A stretch of 64,000 nucleotides of DNA from JBNKFV01 sp050290265 (GTDB lineage: Bacteria; Pseudomonadota; Gammaproteobacteria; Pseudomonadales; Cellvibrionaceae). Positions within the stretch are counted from its first letter, which is position 1. The number at the start of each line of letters is the position of its first letter. The notes under the pieces were generated by a model, which did no database searches, was not told where the DNA came from, and was given only the letters and a program-made list of their open reading frames with translations. Shown here in pieces: positions 1 to 7,463 of the stretch. Made by a program: the position numbers and the translations under genes. The stretch is taken from assembly GCA_050290265.1 (NCBI GenBank), contig JBNKHI010000002.1:62001-126000 (forward strand), given 5' to 3'.

Positions 1-365
1 AGAACCGTGCCATTTTCTTCATCGACTTCTATTTTTTTCATGCGTGACATATCGAGCAACACGCTGCCACTCAATAACGGCGCAGAGCCACCGTAACCTA
101 AATTTTTACCACGACTGATTGGCCACAATGGCACATTGTATTCGGCCGCAATTTTGACGATAGCTTGCACCTCTTCTGCCGTTAGCGGCGCAAGCGCCCC
201 CAAGGGATGATGCTTACTGTCGTCTACCGCAAATTTATCGCGATAACTTTGGCGATCAAGCTCGGTAAAAAAAACATGCTCACTACCAATAGCGCTCTCA
301 AAGTGGCGCATCGCCTGGCGTAGCTTTTCTTGCGTTAATCCGGGGGGCAATGTCGGTTCAGACAT
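1..365 (-). CDS. VAO/4-cresol dehydrogenase-type FAD oxidase, N-terminal part (cut by window edge)
   Basis: The first 121 codons are visible; the rest lies beyond base 1. The protein opens MSEPTLPPGLTQEKL, and about 80 residues in it carries PISRGKNLGYGGSAPLLSGS. That is the FAD (PP-loop) signature of the vanillyl-alcohol oxidase / 4-cresol dehydrogenase / eugenol hydroxylase flavoproteins. These enzymes oxidise para-hydroxylated benzylic carbons through a quinone methide; some pass electrons to O2, others to a cytochrome c subunit. The start ATG is preceded by AGGAGATGTT, a good ribosome binding site. It lies 146 bases downstream of the aldehyde dehydrogenase on the same strand, so the two probably form an operon that turns a phenolic alcohol or alkylphenol into an aldehyde and then an acid. 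The substrate cannot be read from the visible part. Confidence 0.85.
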   Translation of the reverse strand, partial: MSEPTLPPGLTQEKLRQAMRHFESAIGSEHVFFTELDRQSYRDKFAVDDSKHHPLGALAPLTAEEVQAIVKIAAEYNVPLWPISRGKNLGYGGSAPLLSGSVLLDMSRMKKIEVDEENGTV

Positions 366-511
366 AACATCTCCTGTTTGCTGGCAACAGCCGTAGCTGC
401 CTAGCTCATGATCGACGCCCTGTTAGGGCAGTTATTCTTATTCACACCGTTTACGTTTAAACAAGTACTGCAGGACTCTCGATATCGACAGCCCTGCGCC
501 TGTTTTAAACC

Positions 512-1996
512 CTATAATGCCGAAGGTTCGCTCTCCAGAATAATAGCCTTGGTTTCAGTGAATCCTTTCAGGCTGGAAACGCCACCTTCACGACCAACAC
601 CAGATTGCTTGAAGCCCCCGAATGGCAGAGTAAAGTCCAGTCGGAAACCACCTTGTGCAATCGTGCCAGTACGCATTTTACGTGCTATTTGATAAGCCTT
701 ATCAACGTCGTGAGTCAGTACCGAACCAAACAAACCATAGTTTGACTCATTGGCTATGCGGATTGCATCGGCTTCGTCTTCATAGCCAATCAAACACAAT
801 ACAGGACCAAATATTTCCTCCTGCGCAATCGTCATGGTGTTATCGACATCGGTAAATAGTGTCGGCTGGATATAGCAGTCACCTTCTACGCCCTCAGGCA
901 TCCCGCCACCAAAAGCCAGTGTTGCCCCTTCAGCTATACCGGATTGAATCATTGCACGAACCCGGTCAGCCTGACGCTTCATCGCTAATGGCCCCATCTG
1001 TGCAGCAGGATCATAGGGGTCGCCAACGTTGACTTGCGCCATTTCTTTAGCGATCGCCGCAGCGAGTTCCGCCTGCAGATGCTTGGGCACCAGTGCACGG
1101 CTTAGCGTCATACAAACTTGACCGCAGGCCAACGTAATTGTACTGGTGAGCATTTTTGCCGCAGTTTGCAAATCAAAGTCTTCACGAATAATAGCGGCAG
1201 ATTTTCCACCCAACTCCAAAGTAAAGCGTCCTATACGCGCCGCCATGGCTTGACCAATCTGCTTACCGGCCACAGTACTACCGGTGAAACTGACTTTATC
1301 TACAGCAGGGTTTTTCACCAAATGATCCGACGCATCCCTGTGCCCCGTGACCAGATTCAAGACACCAGCGGGCAGTCCAGCGGCCTCACCAGCTTCGGCA
1401 ATAAGATATGAATCCAAAGGAGTTTCTGGGGACGGCTTCATGATCACCGTACAGCCCGCCAGTAATGCCGGGGCTACCTTACAAATCATCGTACTGAAAG
1501 GCGCATTCCAGGGTGCAATGGCAACCGCCACGCCAACGGGCTCGTGCACCACATACCCTTTGGTAGCGGGGTCCATTGCTGGAGACGGCTCAACAAATTT
1601 GAAACCACCCGCACCGCCAGCCATAAACTCCAACGCCATCAGACCAACACCGGTCATCATTGGAGCCGCACTCCGGAGAATACCAATTTGAACGGTGGCA
1701 CATTCGGCAATGTACTCTGCACGAGGGCCGAGGTACGCCAGCATTTTGGCTAGATACTCCGCACGCTGCTCGGGCGTTGTGGAAGCCCACGGGCCGTGAT
1801 CGAATGCCGCTCGCGCAGCCGCAGCCGCTTTGTCCATATCCCCTTCCGTTGCCTCTGCAACGGTGGCGGCCACCTGACCGGTGTGAGGACTCACTATCTC
1901 AATAAGACCCTCTTTCTCAGGAGCTACCCATTTTCCATTGATAAATAATTTGTGGGGATGCTGCAATTCAATTGAACCGGTTTGTGACTGACTCAT
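512..1996 (-). CDS. NAD(P)-dependent aldehyde dehydrogenase
   Basis: This 494-aa protein has normal ALDH-superfamily length. Visible landmarks are APWNAPF in the cofactor domain, FTGSTVAGK, the general-base motif LELGGKSA (about residue 265), the catalytic cysteine in GQVC (about residue 300), EEIFGPVL, and PFGGFKQSGVGREGG near the C-terminus. I chose the start MSQSQTGSIEL because GGAGGG sits just upstream; the longer open frame to 2113 would run through the palindrome at 2061-2098. It oxidises an aldehyde to the acid. With the phenol-oxidising flavoprotein immediately downstream, an aromatic aldehyde such as vanillin or 4-hydroxybenzaldehyde is the likely substrate (inference). The substrate class is not decidable from sequence alone. 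Confidence 0.9.
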   Translation of the reverse strand: MSQSQTGSIELQHPHKLFINGKWVAPEKEGLIEIVSPHTGQVAATVAEATEGDMDKAAAAARAAFDHGPWASTTPEQRAEYLAKMLAYLGPRAEYIAECATVQIGILRSAAPMMTGVGLMALEFMAGGAGGFKFVEPSPAMDPATKGYVVHEPVGVAVAIAPWNAPFSTMICKVAPALLAGCTVIMKPSPETPLDSYLIAEAGEAAGLPAGVLNLVTGHRDASDHLVKNPAVDKVSFTGSTVAGKQIGQAMAARIGRFTLELGGKSAAIIREDFDLQTAAKMLTSTITLACGQVCMTLSRALVPKHLQAELAAAIAKEMAQVNVGDPYDPAAQMGPLAMKRQADRVRAMIQSGIAEGATLAFGGGMPEGVEGDCYIQPTLFTDVDNTMTIAQEEIFGPVLCLIGYEDEADAIRIANESNYGLFGSVLTHDVDKAYQIARKMRTGTIAQGGFRLDFTLPFGGFKQSGVGREGGVSSLKGFTETKAIILESEPSAL

Positions 1997-2060
1997 AAGC
2001 CCTCCTGTTATAACTCTTATATTTATGAGATCTGAAGACACCCGAATTAGTCTGGTAACT

Positions 2061-2098
2061 GCTAGATCAATAATAACATTTGTTATTATTGATCTAGC
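2061..2098. promoter_or_regulatory. 38-bp palindrome, probable operator of the ALDH-flavoprotein operon
   Basis: Arms of 18 bases (gctagatcaataataaca and its exact reverse complement) are separated by only two bases (tt). The site is 65 bases upstream of the aldehyde dehydrogenase start. It has no T-run and too short a loop for a terminator, so a binding site for a dimeric repressor or two dimers is the natural reading. No regulator gene is adjacent in the window. Confidence 0.7.
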
Positions 2099-2244
2099 GC
2101 CAAGAGAAATCAACCACTGATTAGGACAGATTTATTGACTGCAACAGCTCTGCAGCAGCCTTAATGTAAGCACTCACAAACAATAAAAACCCTATACCGA
2201 GGGAAAAGAAAGACGCTTAATGTAGAGCACGGTTTCACTAACCG

Positions 2245-3135
2245 TTACGTAAGGTAGGCCACAAAAAAAGGCAATATCAAAATACTCAGGAAGGTAGATA
2301 CAACAACAATACCGGCAACTTCATCAGGCGCCTGTTGAAAGCGCAGTGCAAATAAATAGTTGTAAACAGCTGCAGGCATAATTGCCTCAATCAAAATGAC
2401 ATTTTTCAGTAAGCCAGACAAACCCAAAACTGCACAAGCACCCACTGCCACCACCAGATTAATGGTCTGGCGTGCGGCAGATAACCAAATCGCACGCCAC
2501 CAGCGTCCCACTTTAAGGCTAACCAGTGCCGCCCCTAGCGCCATCAGCATCAAAGGAACGGTGACACCACCAATAAGATTAACTGTATTTTCTGCCCAGA
2601 CCGGCAGCTGTACACCCGTTGCTACCAGGCCAAGTCCAAGCACCATAGCGTAAATCATGGGCTGCTTTAGCAAGCCTAATATGGCTCCCCCTAACGTCTG
2701 CTTACCATCCTGTACCAGCACAAACCCCAAAGTAAATTGCGCCACCATCATGAACAAAAAGTAACCGATAGCCAACGTTAAACCTGGTTCACCAAACGCA
2801 AACAGACATACCGGCAACCCCATATTGGCAGTATTGGGAAAGATCAGAGTAGGCATATAAGTCGCGGAGCTTAAATGCGCAGCCCGCAATACAATCCACC
2901 CAATACAAAATGTCACCACCATAATCAGCAAACCAACATAAACAACATCTAACATGGCATGCAGATTTACGGGTGTTGAAATAAGGCTTTTGACAATTAA
3001 ACATGGCCCCGCCACGTTCATTACTAACAGACCAATAAAGTCAGAGGGATAATTTAGCCGGCAAAGTTTCCAGCCAGCACCCACCATGGCGCAAATCACG
3101 ATGGGCGCAATTACCGCTAATACTTGCTGCAACAT
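2245..3135 (-). CDS. AEC family transporter (auxin efflux carrier-like permease)
   Basis: A 296-aa, strongly hydrophobic protein with about eight to ten predicted membrane spans, beginning MLQQVLAVIAPIVICAMVGAGW. Size, the N-terminal pattern, the central LIFPNTANMGLPVCLFAFG segment and the C-terminal IEAIMPAAVYNYLFA segment match the Mem_trans/AEC family, which includes bacterial malate and other organic-acid carriers as well as plant PIN-like proteins. It lies upstream of, and in the same direction as, the aldehyde dehydrogenase operon but is separated from it by the palindrome, so co-transcription is uncertain. It may move the acid product or substrate of that pathway. The substrate is not known. 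Confidence 0.82.
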   Translation of the reverse strand: MLQQVLAVIAPIVICAMVGAGWKLCRLNYPSDFIGLLVMNVAGPCLIVKSLISTPVNLHAMLDVVYVGLLIMVVTFCIGWIVLRAAHLSSATYMPTLIFPNTANMGLPVCLFAFGEPGLTLAIGYFLFMMVAQFTLGFVLVQDGKQTLGGAILGLLKQPMIYAMVLGLGLVATGVQLPVWAENTVNLIGGVTVPLMLMALGAALVSLKVGRWWRAIWLSAARQTINLVVAVGACAVLGLSGLLKNVILIEAIMPAAVYNYLFALRFQQAPDEVAGIVVVSTFLSILILPFFVAYLT

Positions 3136-3429
3136 AACTATCTCTCTTGCGTTTTGTAACGGGTAATAACACTGGCTAAGGAGCTAAATATAGTGACATT
3201 TAACACCGGACTCTACTGCGAGCGCCGCCATTGGGAACATGGTGATTATCAGAATCACCAACATAGTGAAAGCTTTTTAAGCGTCTCGAGCATGTCGAAA
3301 ACGTCGAGAATTTTTGAGTTTCTTGCAGATAGCTTATTCCAAATGCAAACAAGCTCTTAACCATTTGACGAACACCCACTGCCTGGTTCAGGTCAGGCAG
3401 CAGGTGCAATCACGAGGCCGACAACACTA

Positions 3430-5220
3430 TCAATCAGCCTTGGCAGCGTCTTTGCTCTCTTCTTTCTTGCGTAACTGAATATTCAGTTCGCGCAATTGTG
3501 CTTTATCAACAAGTCCTGGCGCGTCAGTCATGACACAAGCCGCAGATTGCGTTTTTGGAAATGCAATAACGTCACGAATAGACTCACTGTCGGTCATCAA
3601 CATAATCAGTCGATCCAACCCGAATGCCAAGCCGCCGTGAGGAGGCGCACCAAACTTTAATGCATCCAATAAGAAACCAAATTTCTCGCGCTGCTCTTCA
3701 GGTGTAATGCTAAGAATATCAAAAACTGCTTGTTGCATTTGCTGGTTGTGAATACGAATGGAACCACCACCTAATTCAGTACCGTTAAGGACCATATCGT
3801 AGGCGCGAGACAACGCTTCGGCAGGGTTCGCACGAAGGTCTTCAGGAGAGCAATTGGGTGCAGTAAACGGATGATGCAAGGCCGTTAAGCTACCATCGTC
3901 AGTTTCTTCAAACATGGGAAAATCGACAACCCATAGTGGCGCCCACTCACAAGTGAACAATTCCAAGTCGTGACCCAATTTCACACGCAAGGCACCCAGC
4001 GCTTCGGTAACCACCTTAGTCGTATCCGCACCAAAAAATACAATATCACCGTCTTTACCGTTGACACGTTCAATCACTTTCAAGGCGACGTCTTCACCCA
4101 GGAATTTCACGATTGGCGACTGCAAACCTTCCGCGCCCTTGGCCAAGTCGTTAACTTTAATCCAGGCTAGGCCCTTCGCACCGTAGATACCAACATACTT
4201 GGTATATTCGTCAATTTGTTTACGGGACAATTCTGCGCCGCCATCAACTTTGAGTGCAGTAACACGGCATTTTGGATCGTTAGCAGGACCCGAAAATACT
4301 TTAAAGTCGACATCTTTCAGCAGGTCTTTAATCTCCACTAATTCAAGTGGAATACGCATATCGGGCTTATCAGAACCATAACGCTGCATCGCTTCGGCGT
4401 ATGTCATATGCGGAAATTCGCCCAGTTCAACGCCTTTGATATCGCTGAACAACTTACGAATCATACCCTCGGTAACAGCTTGTATCTGCTCTTCATTCAT
4501 AAATGAAGTTTCAATATCAATCTGTGTAAACTCGGGCTGACGATCAGCACGCAAATCTTCGTCACGGAAGCACTTCGCGATCTGATAGTAACGGTCAAAA
4601 CCAGACACCATCAGCAATTGTTTAAACAGTTGTGGCGACTGTGGCAAGGCAAAAAACTTACCATCATGTGTGCGCGAAGGGACAAGATAATCACGTGCCC
4701 CCTCTGGCGTTGCCCGAGTCAAAATTGGCGTTTCAATATCCAGGAAACCATTGTCATCCAGATAGTTACGAATAGCGGTGGTCACTTTGGAGCGAATGCG
4801 CAAGTTATTCTGCATAGTCTGGCGACGCAAATCCAGATAACGATACTTTAAACGTACATCCTCTCCCACATGGGTGTGCGCATCCAGCTGGAAAGGTGGC
4901 GTCTCAGCCTGGCTCAGAATATCCAACTCCAGACCATAAACCTCAATTTCACCGGTCGGCATATTTGGGTTTACAGCTTCTGGCGCACGAGCACGCACCT
5001 TACCTTTTACCTGCAGTACATATTCTGAACGCACTTTGTCGGCCAGCGCGAAGTTGTCTTTTCCGTCAGGATCAAACACCACTTGAACGATGCCGTCACG
5101 ATCGCGCAGGTCAATAAAAATTACACCGCCATGGTCGCGGCGACGATCTACCCAGCCACACAGGGTTACGTCTTGGTCGATGAAGGCGGCGTTAAGTGCG
5201 CCACAGTAGTTACTGCGCAT
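3430..5220 (-). CDS. aspS: aspartyl-tRNA synthetase
   Basis: A 596-aa class II aminoacyl-tRNA synthetase of the bacterial type. It has an N-terminal OB-fold anticodon-binding domain (about residues 1-105, opening MRSNYCGAL and CGWVDRRRDHGG). The class II core carries motif 2 (FRDEDLRADRQPEFTQID) and motif 3 (GLAFGLDRLIMLM), with a GAD insertion between. His30 in RRRDHGG matches Pseudomonas-type non-discriminating AspRS, where E. coli has Leu. The second position discussed for that trait is Glu here, so misacylation of tRNA-Asn is possible but not settled. fmdB lies 75 bases upstream on the same strand, a common gammaproteobacterial arrangement. The usual downstream yebC-ruvC genes are absent. 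Confidence 0.98.
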   Translation of the reverse strand: MRSNYCGALNAAFIDQDVTLCGWVDRRRDHGGVIFIDLRDRDGIVQVVFDPDGKDNFALADKVRSEYVLQVKGKVRARAPEAVNPNMPTGEIEVYGLELDILSQAETPPFQLDAHTHVGEDVRLKYRYLDLRRQTMQNNLRIRSKVTTAIRNYLDDNGFLDIETPILTRATPEGARDYLVPSRTHDGKFFALPQSPQLFKQLLMVSGFDRYYQIAKCFRDEDLRADRQPEFTQIDIETSFMNEEQIQAVTEGMIRKLFSDIKGVELGEFPHMTYAEAMQRYGSDKPDMRIPLELVEIKDLLKDVDFKVFSGPANDPKCRVTALKVDGGAELSRKQIDEYTKYVGIYGAKGLAWIKVNDLAKGAEGLQSPIVKFLGEDVALKVIERVNGKDGDIVFFGADTTKVVTEALGALRVKLGHDLELFTCEWAPLWVVDFPMFEETDDGSLTALHHPFTAPNCSPEDLRANPAEALSRAYDMVLNGTELGGGSIRIHNQQMQQAVFDILSITPEEQREKFGFLLDALKFGAPPHGGLAFGLDRLIMLMTDSESIRDVIAFPKTQSAACVMTDAPGLVDKAQLRELNIQLRKKEESKDAAKAD

Positions 5221-5295
5221 AGGAAATCCCGTTATTTGTTACTTAAAACATTCTATTTAGCGAAGCGCCTATTAATCACTTAATAGGCACTCAGC

Positions 5296-5553
5296 TCACG
5301 AAGACGAGCTGGTACTTGCCGGGGTACTGCTTTTAGTCGCGGCGCTATCACCCGCCAGGTTTTTCTTTTTCCCTGATTTAAAGTCAGTTTCGTACCATCC
5401 GGAACCGGCTAACCGAAAACCGGCCGCAGAGATTTTTTTCTTTAATTCAGCTTTATTGCACTCAGGGCAATCGACCAAAGGCGCATCGCTCATTTTTTGC
5501 AATGCTTCCAACTCATGGCCGCAGGCCTGACATTGATACTCGTAAATGGGCAT
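5296..5553 (-). CDS. FmdB-type zinc-ribbon protein
   Basis: An 85-aa protein opening MPIYEYQCQACGHELEALQK, with two Cys pairs (CQAC and CPEC) that form a zinc ribbon, then a Lys/Ser-rich tail ending in a serine run. This is the FmdB/CxxC_CxxC_SSSS family of small regulatory proteins; its molecular job is not established. It sits directly upstream of aspS, as in pseudomonads, and is probably co-transcribed with it. Start and length are as usual for the family. Confidence 0.93.
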   Translation of the reverse strand: MPIYEYQCQACGHELEALQKMSDAPLVDCPECNKAELKKKISAAGFRLAGSGWYETDFKSGKKKNLAGDSAATKSSTPASTSSSS

Positions 5554-6126
5554 GGTGAATTACCTCAACCTTGGTTACACAATCTGGCTTAGAGTCAGCA
5601 TTCTTAAAAAACCAGTGCACCGGCGTAAACAGAGGCAGCCGTACACATTGCCGATAGACCAAAAAGCCGCGCATTATACCTCAGCTTTTCACTGGCGATA
5701 AACATCTTGCAGCACTATTACGTCACTATTGAGTAACGATTAGGCCACTCCTCCACTTGAATGCTCCGTCAGCAGATCCTCGAGTGAGGCAGATTCGACC
5801 ACTACCGGATGGCAACCTAAAGCCTTTTCTAAGAATGCTCCCCGTATTTGGAGTCAAACCGGAAAAAAACAAGTCAGACACACTTCCACGATGCCAGGAG
5901 TACCAAGAAACATCGCAAAATTGTGCTATGGCGCATCTATCTCTTATTTTTCAGCGTTTTTTGCATTTTTATATTGCTAGGCCGTTTTTTATCCTTTATA
6001 TATAGGCTCAGCCAAAGCAGACTGTCGCAGAACCCTTTAAATAAAGGCTCTTCCTGCCGCCAAGGCAAACATTATTTGAACTTCATCCGCCATTTATTTG
6101 CTCACAACACTGAAAAGGAATAAAAC
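5554..6126. other. intergenic region between divergent fmdB and the HU-like gene
   Basis: 573 bases carrying the outward promoters of fmdB-aspS (minus) and the HU-like gene (plus). The part near 5930-6010 is T- and A-rich (runs of t, then ctttatatatagg) and could hold the HU promoter, but I cannot assign boxes with confidence. The short open frames here have no ribosome binding site or recognisable product. No tRNA or structured RNA was seen. Confidence 0.5.
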
Positions 6127-6555
6127 ATGGCCGCTAAAAAAGCAACCGCAAAAAAAGCCGCTCCAGCCAAAAAAGCCACCGCAGCCAAAAAAGCACCGGC
6201 TAAAGCTAAAGCTGCAGCAGCTCCAGCGAAAAAGATCAAAGCCATTTCCGAGCGTTACAACAAAACTCAAATTCTGACTCAAATCGCCGAAAACACCGAA
6301 CTGACCAAAAAGCAGGTTCAATCGGTATTGGACGAATTGTCAGACATCATGGAAGGACACATCAAGAAGCGCGCTGTTGGTGAATTCGTTCTACCTGGCC
6401 TGTTAAAGGTTAGCACCGTTAAGAAACCTGCCCGCAAGGCTCGCAAAGGTATCAACCCATTCACTGGTGAAGAAACCACATTTGCAGCAAAACCTGCCAG
6501 CATTCAAGTTAAAGTACGCCCACTGAAAAAGCTGAAAGAAATGGCTGACGCTTAA
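6127..6555 (+). CDS. HU/IHF-family DNA-binding protein with Lys/Ala-rich N-terminal tail
   Basis: A 142-aa protein made of two parts. Residues 1 to about 38 are an Ala/Lys/Pro repeat (MAAKKATAKKAAPAKKATAA and onward) that resembles histone H1 tails. The remaining roughly 100 residues are an HU fold with helix region YNKTQILTQIAENTELTKKQV and the DNA-binding beta-arm RKARKGINPFTGEE. HU-class proteins bend and compact DNA as dimers; the basic tail should add non-specific DNA binding. ATG follows aaaaggaataaaac, an acceptable ribosome binding site. A strong intrinsic terminator follows 20 bases after the stop, so the gene is probably monocistronic. Canonical HU is about 90 aa, so the extension is the notable feature. 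Tailed HU variants are known in several proteobacteria and actinobacteria. Confidence 0.93.
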   Translation: MAAKKATAKKAAPAKKATAAKKAPAKAKAAAAPAKKIKAISERYNKTQILTQIAENTELTKKQVQSVLDELSDIMEGHIKKRAVGEFVLPGLLKVSTVKKPARKARKGINPFTGEETTFAAKPASIQVKVRPLKKLKEMADA

Positions 6556-6575
6556 GCCGCTTCTCTTCAGAAGAC

Positions 6576-6605
6576 AAAAACAGGCAGCCAAGGCTGCCTG
6601 TTTTT
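6576..6605 (+). terminator. Rho-independent terminator after the HU-like gene
   Basis: A perfect inverted repeat: aaaaacaggcagcc, loop aa, then ggctgcctgttttt. The GC-rich 9-bp core with flanking A and T runs would work in both directions, also ending transcripts arriving from the minus strand. Confidence 0.92.
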
Positions 6606-6705
6606 GTTTATAACCCACCTTTTATGGCGGGCTTCTATGACGACGGGCTTCAAAACCTTTACCGACTAGCACCGACCAACGCTCAGTAAAACCTGCCAGT
6701 AAGAC

Positions 6706-7170
6706 TCAAGGACTAAACGTATCGTGGGAAGTATTGGCAGGCAGCGAGTCAGAAACCTTAAAGTCACTGCGCGCCAAAGCACTGCGCAACCGCGTAACCC
6801 GATCCGTTAATTCCTCTGCCTTATATTCCGCCGGCTCAACCATGCCCCAAACAGCACGCGGCCAAGCAGGATCTGTTTTATAGCGCGCAACGTGGTGCAG
6901 ATGCAGCTGCGGCACCGTATTGCCCAACGCACCAATATTCATCTTGTCCGGCGCAAACAGTGAATCCATACCCTCCGCAAGGTAGCAGGATTCCCGCATC
7001 AGTCGCTGGCGATCTTCTTCGTCCAATTGATAAATTTCACGAATATCTTCACGCATGGGTACCAGGATACACCACGGAAAATTAGCATCGCGGCTAAGCA
7101 ATACCGCCGACAATGGAAAATAACCGAGAACAACGGTGTCTTGTACTAACTGTGGATCCAGCTTAAACAT
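6706..7170 (-). CDS. HIT-domain protein (histidine triad hydrolase family)
   Basis: A 154-aa protein with the histidine-triad motif in PQLHLHHVARYKTDPAWP (about residues 87-104) and the upstream ILVPMRED segment typical of the fold. HIT proteins hydrolyse or transfer nucleotides (for example AMP-linked substrates). In this proteobacterial subgroup the triad reads QLHxHHxAR rather than HxHxHxx, and the substrate is not known. The gene is transcribed convergently with the HU-like gene. The start MFKLDPQLV is the only sensible one. Confidence 0.88.
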   Translation of the reverse strand: MFKLDPQLVQDTVVLGYFPLSAVLLSRDANFPWCILVPMREDIREIYQLDEEDRQRLMRESCYLAEGMDSLFAPDKMNIGALGNTVPQLHLHHVARYKTDPAWPRAVWGMVEPAEYKAEELTDRVTRLRSALARSDFKVSDSLPANTSHDTFSP

Positions 7171-7463
7171 ACTGCAGCCCTTCCTTAATAGTAAAATCCG
7201 GGAGCCAGAAGTAAATATTGCCTAAAAACAACCTGGCTACCCAAGTTTGACGAACCAATGCCTAATTCGTTCCAGCTTACCGTTAAGTGTAGCGTCTGCG
7301 CCAGCTGCTCGCACGCTCAAGCTGTTTATTCCAAAAATAACCTCCGCCGCCCAAAGACTTACGACTAAAGCACATCGATTTAAGCTCTGCCTCTGTACCC
7401 AATATGCCTAGCACCGTAAAATAGCGCCCTCCATTCTGACACTGTTCTGAGAATTTGACGTTT

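Noticed and set aside
2061..2098. Reading the palindrome as a terminator of the AEC transporter gene
   Set aside because: AT-rich stem, two-base loop and no T-run; the 18-bp symmetry fits protein binding better.
3200..3409. 69-codon minus frame upstream of aspS's 3' neighbour region
   Set aside because: No recognisable product, RBS or plausible codon pattern; kept as empty intergenic DNA.
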